A DNA stretch of 34,735 bases from Prasinococcaceae sp. CCMP 1430 (GCA_013416795.1 RQSC01001079.1:105894-140628), one strand, 5' to 3'. Positions 24,636 through 34,115 are shown, counted from the first letter of the stretch. Translations and numbers: made by a program. The notes: generated from the letters alone by a model not told the origin.

Positions 24636-24934
24636 CTCGCGTGCGCACCGACGGCCCCCTTGATTCATGGCAGGAATTTAAACCCTAAACACCATACCCA
24701 TACCCTAAAACCTCGCTGCAACCCCTAACATGCGGCGACGTCCGCCAGCGGCGCTCGCGCCACAGCGCGCGCGTGCGTGCGCGTGCCCCCTCCACGCCGC
24801 TGGGGCGCGCGAGGGGAGAATGGCGGCTGAGGGCGGGGCGGCAGCGGCGCTGGCGCGCGCCGCGCTCGGATGCGGCGAGGCGGGCGAGCACCGGCGGCGG
24901 CGCGGCGGCTATCGCGGCCGAGTTGGCCCGCTCG
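24636..24934. promoter_or_regulatory. Spacer with degenerate telomere-like repeats upstream of PUS10
   Basis: Contains AAACCCTAAA (24681-24690), ACCCATACCCTAAAACC (24697-24713) and AACCCCTAAC (24721-24730): three degenerate CCCTAAA units in 50 bp. The first is an exact match to the plant telo box AAACCCTAA, an element of translation-related promoters. It lies 250 bp upstream of the first in-frame ATG of PUS10. Confidence 0.5.
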
Positions 24935-26569
24935 ATGCGAGGGGCCGAGGGGGGTGGCGCCCTCGACGGGCCTGCGCCGGCAGTCACCCGCGCGGACTTC
25001 ATCCGGGTGCTCGGCGGCGAGGACGCAGCCGCTATCGGTGCGGAGGCGTCCGCGAGCGCTGGCGCCGGCACCGGCGCCGGTGGCGGCGGCTGCGTTGGCT
25101 GCCTGGGCGTGCTCGAGGGTCTTGCCTCGGGCAGCGGCGGCGGTGCTCGCAGCATCGGCGCCATCGTCGCTGCCGCGCGCGCGAAGGGCCACGACTTTGC
25201 GGTCGACGGCTTCGGGCTGGAGGTAGCACTCCCTGCGAGCGTGCTCGTGCGCTCCGCTGCGCTACGTGCGGCCGCGTGCGCAGCGGTGGCGGACTCGCCG
25301 CAGCGGCTGCCGACTGCTCCCGGAGTGAAGGAGCTGATCAAGCGCGCGCTCACGCCAGCGCTGGAGGCGCGCCTGGGGGCGAGGCAAGCGTCCGAGTCGG
25401 GATTACGACTGAAGGTAGAGTACACGCACGCGGGCGCGGCACGAGAGTGCGAGGCGGTCGCCCGGCGTGGAGGCGCACAGCCACCGCGCCGCGGCCGCAA
25501 GCGGCCTTGGCAGCGGCGCAAGTGGGAGAAGGAGGCCGGCGAGGCCGACGACAGCGACGCGTGGATGGTCAATGCGGCAGCTGTCACACGCGCGCTCGCA
25601 CTGATGGGTGACGACGAGCTGGAGCGCACCGTAGGTAGCTGCCCGATGCCCGCCCCGGATGCGCCAGCAGTGGCCGAGGTGAGCGTGCATCGCGAGGGGA
25701 TCTTCGTGGGCGGGCGCTACCTCAAGCTCTGCCGCGGCATTCCGCAGTCGCCGTGGCTCATGTCTCCCGTGTGGGAAGCAGCCGTGGCGGCAGGCGAGGC
25801 GCCCGCCCACACCGCGTGCCCGCCGGGCGACGAGAGCCACTGCGGGCCCGACGAGGACTTGGGCGAGGTGCCCAGCCTCGCCGATAGGCTGGGCGCGGCG
25901 CTCGCCCCGGTCTTCGGCGCGAGCTCGTGGCGTTTCCAGGCTGCGGGGCGCGAGGATGCGGACGTGCGCATGCTTGGATGCGGGCGCCCTTTCATTCTGG
26001 AGCTGATGGATGCCAAGACCACCTCTGCGAGCCCGCACGAGCTTGCGGCGGCTGCGTCGGCCGCGGGCGTGGGGGCGGATCGCACAGGTGTGGTGGCGGG
26101 GATCAATCTGCGCGTGGTGGGAGCGGACGCACTCAAGCAGCTGCGCGAGGGTGAGACGGACAAACGCAAGTGCTATACGGCAGTGGTATGGATGAGCGAG
26201 CCCATGGATGCCGAGAGGGCCGCCGCGCTCGCTGCAAAGCGCGACATTACGGTGCACCAGGCGACGCCCGTCAGGGTGCTTCACCGGCGCTCCCCGATGG
26301 TGCGCCCGAAGCTCGTCCACTCGATGCGCGCCCGGCCACCGGCCGGGGCCGAATGGCGACCGGGCGAGCGTCACCACTACGCTGTGCTCGATGTGGAGGC
26401 GCAGGCGGGCACGTACATCAAAGAAGTGGTGCACTCCGACCACGGCCGCACCGTGCCTAGCCTGGGGGACCTCCTTGGTTGCGAAGCGGACATCATGCAG
26501 CTCGACGTGAGCGAGGTCGTGCTCGACCTCTTCAGCGACAACCCACTCGAGGAGGCCAAAGCTCCGTGA
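24935..26569 (+). CDS. PUS10: tRNA pseudouridine synthase PUS10
   Basis: 544 residues from the first in-frame ATG (24935) to TGA at 26567-26569. The second zinc-cysteine pair appears as CVGCLGVL (about residue 54), followed by the N-terminal accessory domain. The catalytic half has IFVGGRYLKLCRGIPQSPW, the active-site loop GREDADVRMLGCGRPF (catalytic Asp in the DVR triplet, about residue 343), TPVRVLHRRSPMVRPK, QAGTYIKEVVHSDHGRT and the terminal LLGCEADIMQLDVSEV. PUS10 makes pseudouridine 54 and/or 55 in the T-loop of some archaeal and eukaryotic tRNAs. The first Cys pair expected near the N-terminus is not seen in this frame, so the true start is probably upstream, through an intron or an indel (an ATG at 24820 is in another frame). 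Tandem with the CTFxP gene. Confidence 0.9.
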   Translation: MRGAEGGGALDGPAPAVTRADFIRVLGGEDAAAIGAEASASAGAGTGAGGGGCVGCLGVLEGLASGSGGGARSIGAIVAAARAKGHDFAVDGFGLEVALPASVLVRSAALRAAACAAVADSPQRLPTAPGVKELIKRALTPALEARLGARQASESGLRLKVEYTHAGAARECEAVARRGGAQPPRRGRKRPWQRRKWEKEAGEADDSDAWMVNAAAVTRALALMGDDELERTVGSCPMPAPDAPAVAEVSVHREGIFVGGRYLKLCRGIPQSPWLMSPVWEAAVAAGEAPAHTACPPGDESHCGPDEDLGEVPSLADRLGAALAPVFGASSWRFQAAGREDADVRMLGCGRPFILELMDAKTTSASPHELAAAASAAGVGADRTGVVAGINLRVVGADALKQLREGETDKRKCYTAVVWMSEPMDAERAAALAAKRDITVHQATPVRVLHRRSPMVRPKLVHSMRARPPAGAEWRPGERHHYAVLDVEAQAGTYIKEVVHSDHGRTVPSLGDLLGCEADIMQLDVSEVVLDLFSDNPLEEAKAP

Positions 26570-26807
26570 AGCTTGGCGCCTCGAGCAGCCGCTTGCTAGC
26601 TGGGGCGCAGCTACAGCGATGTGCTGCGTCGGCAGTGGCATCCAGCAACGCGCCCGCGCCCGCGCGCCGTCTCGCGTCGCGCGCGTGCCCTTAATACAAG
26701 CTCTCCAGCGATGCCAAAAACGTCGCACCCACGCCTGAGTGTGGGGCCCGATGTCGATATTATATCGCGCGCGAATCACCTGCGGCGCGCGCGCACTCGC
26801 ACTCTCG
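26570..26807. other. Spacer between convergent PUS10 and carotenoid oxygenase
   Basis: 238 bp holding both 3' UTRs. A CGATAT-T-ATATCG inverted repeat (about 26754-26766) is the only notable element. Confidence 0.4.
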
Positions 26808-28643
26808 TCAAGCCGCAAAACTGAAGCCTCCATGGAAGCCGTAACCCATCGTGAAAGGCGCATCCGCGCGCGCGACCTCCTCCATGGTCGCCGCGTCGAG
26901 CACGACGAAGCTTGCATTGCCGTCGGGGCCGTGCGTGCATGCGAGCAGCACGCCGTCGTCCTCGGCGTCGGCGCCCGGACGAGGCACGAATGTGGGCTCA
27001 CCAGGGACGAAGTCGCGGCGACGCCACACCTTGCCGGTGCGCGTCTCCGTGTCGATCTTCACCAGCGCATTTCCCAGGTTGGATCCGTCCATCGCGTGAA
27101 TGCCGTACACGTACCGGCAGGCGTTGGCGCCACCGGCGCGCCACTTCTCGTTCACGCAGGGGAACTGGCGCCGTGCGCGCGCGCGCCGCGCGAAGCGGTG
27201 TCAGCGCCTTTTCGACGGAGTGAGGGCAGATTTGGCGAGGCCTCGCGTCCATCGGGGCGCTCGCGCGCGCTCTGTTTCTTCTCAGGCCGCGCGCGTCGCA
27301 CTCACCTCCACGAAGCCACCGCCCTCCTCGCCCGCCGGCGGCGACACGGGCGTGACCGTCGCCTTGGCGCCCGCCCCGCCCTTCAGCGGGACGCTGATGC
27401 GCGTGAGGGTGGCTATGGGGATGGGGCGGTGCATCCCTTCGCCCGGCGCTGCGCGGCAGCGGTCGAGGGCCAGCGCCTCGACGATCTGTGCATCCTCGCA
27501 GAGCGCAGCGTACACGTGCATGTGCGTGGCATCCTCGTGCGCGCCCGCAAAGTGGAACGCGAATCCCGGCGGCATCTCGTGGACGCGCGTGCTGCCGTCC
27601 GCCAGGTCCACGAGGTGCAAGCGCGTGCCGGCGTCGTTGCCGCGCCACAGGAAGGGCGTCGGTGCGTCGCCGTTGCCCAGCAGCATCTTGGTCATGTCGA
27701 AGCGGATGGGAAACTCGCAGAGCAGCGCGTGGCGCTCCGTGGCGCTGAAGTCGTGCATCCACGAGGGCGACAGGGGCTCGGCGAGCGACAGGCTGGCCAC
27801 GCGCTCGCGGCGCGCCGGGTTGGCGCCGGGGCGCATCCTGTACAGCGAGGTGCCCAGCCCGACCTCCGTCACGAAGTTCAGGAGCGCTCCGTCGCGCTCG
27901 ACGCACGGGTGCGCCGTCGTGAGGCTCCCCGGGATGGCGTCCCCGGCGTAGTGCAGCTGACCCTTGGTCTCCAGCGTCTCCGTGTCGATCAGGTACGCCC
28001 CCGTCGTCGTCTCGGTCATCGCCAGCGCGGTGCCCTCGCCGAAGGGCACGATGTTCACCGAGGCGTTGTCCGTGAGCCCCTCGCCGACGCCCATGGCGCC
28101 CAGCACGGTCTGCGCGACCTCCGCCGCCTTGCCCAGGCTCGTCGCGTGCTCGGGCTCCGTGTTGAATTCGCGGAATCGCATTCGCCCCTCACGCGCCGCG
28201 CGGTACGCCTTGGTGTCCACGAAGCGCTGCGTGGCGTGCGCCTCGCCGTCCTCGAAGCGCACGCGCAGCACCGCCCCGTAGCCGTCGAACATGTGCGTCA
28301 TCTCCTGGCCGGACGCCGTGCGGTACGCGCCTGGGCCGTTGCGCAGGTACGTGCCGCGCAGCCACCCCGGGATCTCGCCGCTCACCTCGAGGCGCGTCGC
28401 CTGCGTGCGCTCCTCCGTGCCGCCCAGCGCCGCGCGCGCGGAGAGGTGCTGCTCGCCGAGGAGCGCCTCCCTCGCCTTCGGCTCCGAGGCCGCGCCGCTC
28501 GACGCGGCCGCGGCGGCGGCGAGAGCACCCCGACGCCGCTGTTGCGAATACGCCGCACTGACAGCCGCCGCGCGCGACTCGTGGCACCGCCGCGCGCGCG
28601 CTCCTTTGCCGCAGCGGGCGAGACTCGCGGAGGATGGGCAATG
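26808..28643 (-). CDS. Carotenoid cleavage oxygenase (RPE65/CCD family)
   Basis: Two exons: from within the open frame (limit 28643) to 27306, and 27164-26808. The family start motif GEIPGWLRGTYLRNGPG lies at about 28379, followed by HMFDGYGAVLRV. The four iron-binding histidines are present: TTAHPC, SWMHDFS, FAFHFAG and GYGFHGGF near the C-terminus; second-shell Glu candidates are also visible (NTEPEH). The 141-bp intron is phase 0 and its removal gives GGFVE-FPCVNEKW, the usual FPxxN segment, then RYVYG. These enzymes cleave carotenoids or stilbenes with a four-His Fe(II) centre. No ATG exists in the open frame upstream of the motif, so a first exon (possible plastid targeting peptide) must lie further upstream or start non-canonically. 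Substrate cannot be told. Confidence 0.88.
27165..27305 (-). other. Carotenoid oxygenase intron (GT-AG, 141 bp)
   Basis: Donor GTGAGT after GAG, acceptor GGCGCCAG before TTCCCC. Phase 0. Splicing restores the conserved FPxxN motif. Confidence 0.87.
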
Positions 28644-29619
28644 TCACGCGTCTGGCACGGTACGTGAATTGCGCGCGCTGCGGCGCACCCATGCGGCCGC
28701 GGCGGCGGCCACGGCGCTCACCTGTGTCCTGTCCCAAAGGAATGTTGCAGCGCCCCGGCACCGCACCAAGCCTCCAGTGCGCGGTGAAACAAAAAAAAAT
28801 AAAAATGCATTTTCGAAAACGCGTCGCCGCACGCCACACTCGGCGCCACATGAAAGCTCCAAGTTGGGCGCTGAGCCACGCGCCCCATCGCTCGCCGCTT
28901 CGCATGCGGGTCACGACGGGCGTCGATGGCCCCTGTGCGAAGTCTCCATCGATGGGGCGCGTGGCTCAGCACCGAACAAGACGCTGGTGTGCGCGCCGCT
29001 CGAGCACGAGCGCCGGCCGCGCGCGAAACGAAATTAAAAAACAGGTGCATTCATCAAGATTCTTTTCTCACCGATTTCCTCGTCAAAAAGGCGGCCAAAA
29101 AAAAAGGGCTCGCCCCCCGGCCCACCGACCGGCCACTGCGCACGCAGCGATACCAATCCGATCTCAAACGATCGCGCCGCCTCGCTCGCTCGCGGTGCGG
29201 CGCAGTGCGGCAGCGGCCGCGCGCCAGGCGGAGAGAGCGCCGCCCCGGCGCACACACGCCCACGCACCCCTCCCCGGGCGGGCGCTGTGGCGCCGGCGGC
29301 AGCAGCGCCGCGCCGCCACCACCGCTCCCTGTTGCGCGAACACTATCCGCGCGCCCACACCCCTCCAAAACCAATCTGTCGAATTGTATGAATATCAAAT
29401 AGCGTTAAACTCGGAGCAAATGCACAGAATTTGTGGCGGAATTCCGCGGCGCTCGGGTGCGCTGCTGCCGCGCCGTGCGCCGCCGGCCCGCGCATGGAAT
29501 CCAGTATGGTATCCATAATTTTATCCAGGTTTTGTGCGGAATCCTTGTGGAATCCACGTGGTGGGGGGGGCGCGGCGGCGGCCGCCGCGGCGCGGCGGCC
29601 GCCGCGGACTAGTTCGGCG
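28644..29619. other. Intergenic region upstream of the carotenoid oxygenase and methyltransferase genes
   Basis: Roughly 970 bp between two divergent genes. It has three AT-rich islands (28788-28815, 29028-29110 with A-runs, 29380-29545) in GC-rich sequence, a long inverted repeat (28870-28970) and a block of GGAATCC words (29496-29555). Promoters of both genes must be here. No coding frame was trusted. Confidence 0.45.
28870..28970. repeat. Long hairpin: perfect 21-bp inverted repeat
   Basis: Arm 1 is 28870-28890 and arm 2 is 28950-28970, exact reverse complements over 21 bp (arm 1 starts GCTGAGCCACGCG). After a symmetric 7 x 7 nt internal loop, a further 7-bp stem forms (CTTCGCA 28898-28904 with TGCGAAG 28936-28942) around a 31-nt loop. 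The size and shape recall a small-RNA precursor, though a fold-back element is equally possible. Confidence 0.7.
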
Positions 29620-30429
29620 ATGTCGAGCGGCGTGCGGCCTCGTCGCGCCGCGGCGCGCGCCATGCCGGCGGACGGCCTCGCGGTGGGCCCGCGCAAGCGC
29701 GACTTCCGGCAGCGCGCGCACGCCAACCCGCTCGCCGACCAGTCGTTCGACGTGCCCGCGCGGCCGTCGGCCGTCGGGTGGGAGGGCAAGTTCACGCCCG
29801 AGGCGTGGCGCGCCGGCGGCGGCAGGATCGCGTTCGCCGACGTGGGCTGCGGCTTCGGCGGGCTGCTCATGGCGCTGAGCGCCAAGTTCCCAGACAAGCT
29901 GTGCGTGGGCATGGAGCTGCGCGACAAGGTGAGCGCGTACGTGCAGGAGCGCATCGCGGGCCACCGCGAGGAGTCGGGCGGCCAGCGCGCGGGCAACGCG
30001 TGCTGCATGCGCGTCAACGCCATGAAGGCGCTGCCCAACTACTTCGAGCGCGGCACGCTGGAAAAGCTCTTCTTCCTCTACCCGGACCCGCACTTCAAGC
30101 GCACCAACCACCGGCGGCGCATCGTGTCCACGCAGCTGCTCGCCGAGTACGCCTACTGCCTGGGCGTCGGCGCGCTGGTGTACACCGTCACCGACGTGGA
30201 GGAGCTGCACCTGTGGATGGCCGAGCACCTGGAGGCGCACGCGCTCTTCGAGCGCGTCAGCGAGGAGGAGCTCGCGGCGGACCCCGTGGCGCCGCTGCTC
30301 AAGACGAGCTCGGAGGAGGGCCAGAAGGTGGCGCGCAACTCGGGCAGCCACTTCATCGCCGTCTTCAGGCGGATAGAGGACCCCAGGCTGAACAGGGAGG
30401 GCGCGCCCGCCAAGAGGCAGCGCGCGTGA
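29620..30429 (+). CDS. METTL1: tRNA (guanine-N7-)-methyltransferase (TRM8/METTL1)
   Basis: 269 residues, ATG at 29620; a second in-frame ATG is at 29662. N-terminal RQRAHANPLADQSFDVPARP matches the METTL1 RxRAHxNPxAD segment. The SAM-binding motif is FADVGCGFGGLL, and the class-specific catalytic block LFFLYPDPHFKRTNHRRRIV follows (about residues 150-170), then YTVTDVEELHLWM and a conserved NSGSHFIAVFRRI strand. With a WD-repeat partner (TRM82/WDR4) it makes m7G46 in the variable loop of a set of tRNAs. The first 60 codons of the longer open frame (from 29431) are low-complexity and were excluded. Convergent with the VPS10 gene; 134 bp between stops. The product could act on tRNAs such as the tRNA-Glu at the right end, but this is not shown. 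Confidence 0.92.
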   Translation: MSSGVRPRRAAARAMPADGLAVGPRKRDFRQRAHANPLADQSFDVPARPSAVGWEGKFTPEAWRAGGGRIAFADVGCGFGGLLMALSAKFPDKLCVGMELRDKVSAYVQERIAGHREESGGQRAGNACCMRVNAMKALPNYFERGTLEKLFFLYPDPHFKRTNHRRRIVSTQLLAEYAYCLGVGALVYTVTDVEELHLWMAEHLEAHALFERVSEEELAADPVAPLLKTSSEEGQKVARNSGSHFIAVFRRIEDPRLNREGAPAKRQRA

Positions 30430-30563
30430 GCGCCGAGAGGAGCCGTTCGTCGCTCAAATACAGTTCAGTTCGTGCGTGCATCGTTGCCTTTCTTCGCGCC
30501 CGCGCCTAGAGCGCGGGCGCGCGCGTCGCTTGCGATTGCTTGGGAACCCTGGCGCGCGCGCGC

Positions 30564-32948
30564 TCATATGTCGTCGTCCAGCCCGCCCGACAGCTCGTCG
30601 TGCGACGCCAGCGGCTCGAAGTCGCCGCGCATGGTCTGGTACTCGGCGGTGGCCGCGCCGCTCCCGCCGAACGGCAGCGCCGCCACCAGCGCTCCCCAGG
30701 CGCTCCCCGCCGCGTCGCCTGCGGACCGCAGCCAGTCGCTCACCGGCATGCCCATGAAGTGCGCCCCGCCGAGGGCGACGCCCGCGATCAGGCCGACGAC
30801 CAGCACGCCCACCACGAACTTGCCGAAGCCCGACATGCCCTTCTTGCCCCCCCCGCCGCCGCCGCCGCCGCCGCCGCCGGCGTGGCCGGGCACGCCGTGC
30901 TCCTTGCCGTCCCAGGCGTCGCGCCAGAAGCCCGCGGTGAAGGGCGGCGTCCCGCCCTTCATGTCGCAGCGGTCGCCGCCGATGTATCGGAGCAGCGTGT
31001 CCATGTTGCGCGCGTACCGCTTCTCGTCGATGGCCGGGCACGCCTGCACGGACCCCGCGCTGATCGCGTTGAGGCACGCGCCGTCGGCGCCGCGCACGGC
31101 GCCGTAGTCGCACTCGTAGTCGCTGCTCGAGCACGCGCACGGCTCCACGGTGGGCGGCGAGTGCTCCCACTCCTTGCCGTTGTAGCAGATGGCGGAGGGG
31201 CGGCGGCGCGTCATGGTGACCTTGGCGCCCAGCATGCAGCGGTCCAGGTGCCACTCCTCGTAGTCGGCGGCCGAGCAGCGCTTCAGCGTGTCGTCGTCGA
31301 GCTTGGCCTCGAAGTCGACGAGCACGACCGCGCCCTTGAGCTCGTAGTCGTCGCCGACGATCACGCCGTGCGCGACGAACCTGCGCGCGGCGAAGTCGCC
31401 CTCCACGCGGATGTTCTTCACGTGCATGGGCTGCGGCAGCGCCACCTTGTGCCACTGCGTGCGGCCGCCCGCGCTGGCGCCGGCGCTCCACTGGAGGTGG
31501 TCGGCGGGCCCCGCCATGTAGTGCTTCGCGGCGACGATGATCCCGCCGTGGTCGCCGTACTCGTACACGTGCGGTCCCTTGAGCGTCTCCTCCCACGTCT
31601 GGCCGCCGTCGCGCGTCAGGTACGTGTTGACCAGCCCGGACTCCGTCTCGAGGTGCGCGCCCATGTTGCCCGTGGCGATGGCGTAGCCCGGCGCGGAGGG
31701 GTGCGAGTAGAAGCCGGTGAAGCCCTCCTCGTACCACGAGTTGGAGCCGTGCAGGTGCAGCGAGCACTGCGGCAGGATGCAGTCGGTGGGCGCACCCTCG
31801 GCGTCCTTGCGCGGCGCGGGGATGGGGGCCCACTCGCCGCCGCGGTTGTGCGTGATGACGGTGACCACCTGGGGCTGCGACTGCGACTCCGGGTGGAGCG
31901 CGCGGTTGACCAGGAGCACGCCCTCGGGGATGGTCGCGTCGCCCGCGCCCGTGTCGAAGCGCACGCGGCTGATGTCGGCGCCCAGCTCGCCGACGGTGGC
32001 CGCCGGCAGCGACAGCGCGAAGAGCGTGTTGCGCGAGTCCGAGGTGTACACGTCGGTGAGGAAGTCGCCGGAGGCGCCGTAGTGTTGGCCGCCGTGCTGC
32101 ACGCCCACCAGCGGCATGCCCTCGTCGCCGTCCGAGATGAAGAAGGCGCTGCTGGGCAGCTCGGTGGGGAAGCACATGGCGGTGAAGGCCGCGCCGCCGT
32201 CGTCGCTCACCATGAGCGTGACGCCGGCGGAGGGCTCGGGCGAGTCGCCGCCGGGCTTCTCCTCGCACGCGTTGGGCACGGCGACGTACAGCTTGCCGTC
32301 GAGCGCCTCCAGCACGTTGCCGCACTTGAGCACGTGCTCGTGCTGGCCCTGGAAGAGGTCGTCGCTGCGCACGAAGTCGATGTCGCCGTCCCAGCCGCCG
32401 GTGTGCGCGTGCGCGTGCGCCTGCCTCCGCTCGCCCTCCTCGTACACCGTGGCGAGCACGGCGAGGTCCTCGGCCGCGGCCTTGGCGGGCTCGTCGAGCG
32501 CGTTGGCCGCCCAGTCGTAGTCGACGAAGCTCACGATGCGGCCCTCGCTGTTGCGCGTGAGGTTGGTCCACGCGGCGGGCCCGCCCCGTCCCAGCTCGTT
32601 CGCGAAGAGCAGGTCCTGCGCGCACAGGGCGCTCGGGTCGGTGAAGCACTCGAGGCGCACCACGTGGGCGAGCACGCGGCCGGCGGCCGCGGGGTGCAGC
32701 CTCACGGAGCTCAGGACGGCGCCGGCGCCGAGGTCGACGGGGAAGAAGGTGCGCCCGCGGTCGGCCGTCGCGAAGTGCGCGTCGTTCTGGCTCTCGAACA
32801 GCACGTAGTCCGGGAAGCGGTCGTCGGTGTGCGCGGCCAGGAAGCCGGGGGCGCAGCGGCCGGCGTACGCGCAGATGTCGAGCTGCGCGGGGTCGCGCAT
32901 GCCGGGGGCGAGGGGGCTGCCGTCGGCGGTGAGGTCCGTCCACTTCAT
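30564..32948 (-). CDS. VPS10/sortilin-type sorting receptor, N-terminus apparently missing
   Basis: 794 residues from the ATG at 32948. Beta-propeller strands and Asp-box-like SxDGGxxW motifs (SDDGGAAF, TRDGGQTW), the CSLHLHGSNSW block, LKGPHVYEYGDHGGIIVA, and a Cys-rich 10CC module (CMLGAK, CYNGKEW, CACSSSDYECDYG) identify a VPS10 domain. A Gly run (about residues 700-712) precedes one membrane span KFVVGVLVVGLIAGVALGG, and the tail has YQTM (YxxPhi) and an acidic LDDDI end, suited to clathrin or GGA-type sorting. Sortilins ferry luminal cargo between Golgi and endosome. No signal peptide: the protein begins inside the propeller, lacking roughly the first 100 residues. The start coincides with the edge of the cytosine-free tract, so 5' exons may be lost or lie beyond it. 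An AG acceptor just after the ATG (ATGAAG|TGG) is another option. Confidence 0.83.
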   Translation of the reverse strand: MKWTDLTADGSPLAPGMRDPAQLDICAYAGRCAPGFLAAHTDDRFPDYVLFESQNDAHFATADRGRTFFPVDLGAGAVLSSVRLHPAAAGRVLAHVVRLECFTDPSALCAQDLLFANELGRGGPAAWTNLTRNSEGRIVSFVDYDWAANALDEPAKAAAEDLAVLATVYEEGERRQAHAHAHTGGWDGDIDFVRSDDLFQGQHEHVLKCGNVLEALDGKLYVAVPNACEEKPGGDSPEPSAGVTLMVSDDGGAAFTAMCFPTELPSSAFFISDGDEGMPLVGVQHGGQHYGASGDFLTDVYTSDSRNTLFALSLPAATVGELGADISRVRFDTGAGDATIPEGVLLVNRALHPESQSQPQVVTVITHNRGGEWAPIPAPRKDAEGAPTDCILPQCSLHLHGSNSWYEEGFTGFYSHPSAPGYAIATGNMGAHLETESGLVNTYLTRDGGQTWEETLKGPHVYEYGDHGGIIVAAKHYMAGPADHLQWSAGASAGGRTQWHKVALPQPMHVKNIRVEGDFAARRFVAHGVIVGDDYELKGAVVLVDFEAKLDDDTLKRCSAADYEEWHLDRCMLGAKVTMTRRRPSAICYNGKEWEHSPPTVEPCACSSSDYECDYGAVRGADGACLNAISAGSVQACPAIDEKRYARNMDTLLRYIGGDRCDMKGGTPPFTAGFWRDAWDGKEHGVPGHAGGGGGGGGGGGKKGMSGFGKFVVGVLVVGLIAGVALGGAHFMGMPVSDWLRSAGDAAGSAWGALVAALPFGGSGAATAEYQTMRGDFEPLASHDELSGGLDDDI

Positions 32949-33090
32949 TGATCGGTTGGATGTGTGTGTGCGTGGGTGTGTGTGTTTTGGTTGTTGTTGT
33001 TGGGTTTTGGCGTTGTGTTGTGTTTTGTTGCGGAGGTGGGGATAAGAGGGAGGTGGGGATGTATGGAGATTGTGGTAGATGTTGATGATT

Positions 33091-33460
33091 GGGATGTGGA
33101 TGAAGGAGGTTGTTAGAGTGGGTGGGTGATGTTAAGTTGGAATGATGTTTGTGTAGGTGTGGATGAGGTGTGTGGGGTTGTGTAAGTATGGTAGAGGTTG
33201 ATGATGGGGATGTGGATGAAGGAGGTTGTTAGAGTGGGTGGGTTAGATAAAGTGGGATTGATGATTGTGTAAGTGTGGATGAGGTGTGTGAGATTGTGAA
33301 AGTATGGGTGTGTTAGAAGAAAAGAGGTTTGGGGTAGGGTGTGAGGGTTGTGTAAGGGAGGTGGGGATATGGGGTTGAAGAGGAGGTGGGGATGTATGGA
33401 GAATGTGGTAGAGGTTGATGATGGGGATGTGGGTGAAATGGGGATGTGGATGAAGGAGGT
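33091..33460 (+). repeat. Degenerate tandem repeat, period about 116 bp
   Basis: The word GGGATGTGGATGAAGG recurs at 33091, 33207 and 33441, spacings of 116 and 234 (2 x 117). Neighbouring sequence (GTGGTAGAGGTTGATGATG, AGAGTGGGTGGGT, GATGAGGTGTGTG) is shared between copies. G-tract groups able to form quadruplexes lie nearby, for example 33500-33518. Confidence 0.75.
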
Positions 33461-34099
33461 TGTTGTGTAAGTATGCGTGTGTTAGAAGAAGAAAGGTTTG
33501 GGGGGTAGGGGATGAGGGTAGTTAAGGTGAGGTGGGGTAGGTTAAAATGGAGATGTGAATGTATGGAGAATGTGGTAAAGGTTGATAATGGGGATGTGGA
33601 TGGGGATGTAAGGAGAGTAGGGTAGAGGTGGATAAAGGGGATGAAGGTAGTGAATGGGAGGTGGGGTTAAAGGGGGAGTGGGGATGTATGGAAAAGAGGT
33701 TGGTGGGTAGGATGTGAGGGTAGTGATGGGGGAGGTGGGGATGTAAGGAGAGTATGGTAGTGGTTTTGGTGAATTTTATTGTAATATGTGGAAAATGGTG
33801 GGAAATGGGTGGAAATTAATGAAAATAATTGAAAATTGAGGAAATGTTTGGATGTGTTTTGGGTAATATTGTTGGAATATTAGTATTATTGAATTTTGAT
33901 GTAATATTTGTGTATTTTGATTAATATGTATGTTAAAATGTATGTACTGTATATTGTAAAGTTGGTGTAATTTAAAAAGTAGTTTTGATTAAAATATTAG
34001 TGAATGTATTTTGATATTGAAATAAAAAATAGGATATTTTGGAATATTATTTGAAATTTTGTGTTTATTGTGTTAGTTAAAAAAATTTGGATTATATTG

Positions 34100-34115
34100 T
34101 TTAGGGTTAGGGTTT
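34100..34115 (+). repeat. Interstitial telomere-like block TTTAGGGTTAGGGTTT
   Basis: One TTTAGGG, one TTAGGG and a TTT on the + strand, within 20 bp of the right end of the cytosine-free tract. The G-rich strand runs rightward. It is short, so chance or a telo-box role remains possible. Confidence 0.7.

Noticed and set aside
26739-28667. 642-codon + frame
   Set aside because: Antisense to the carotenoid oxygenase, whose four His ligands and splice are clear.
28718-29050. Minus-strand frame across the 101-nt hairpin
   Set aside because: The apparent peptide repeats simply reflect the inverted repeat; no coding signal.
30454-32943. 829-codon minus frame rich in Arg/His/Pro
   Set aside because: Out-of-frame shadow of the VPS10 gene on the same strand.
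30540-32951. 803-codon + strand frame
   Set aside because: Exact antisense shadow of the VPS10 gene; His/Arg/Val-rich composition is typical of reverse GC-rich codons.
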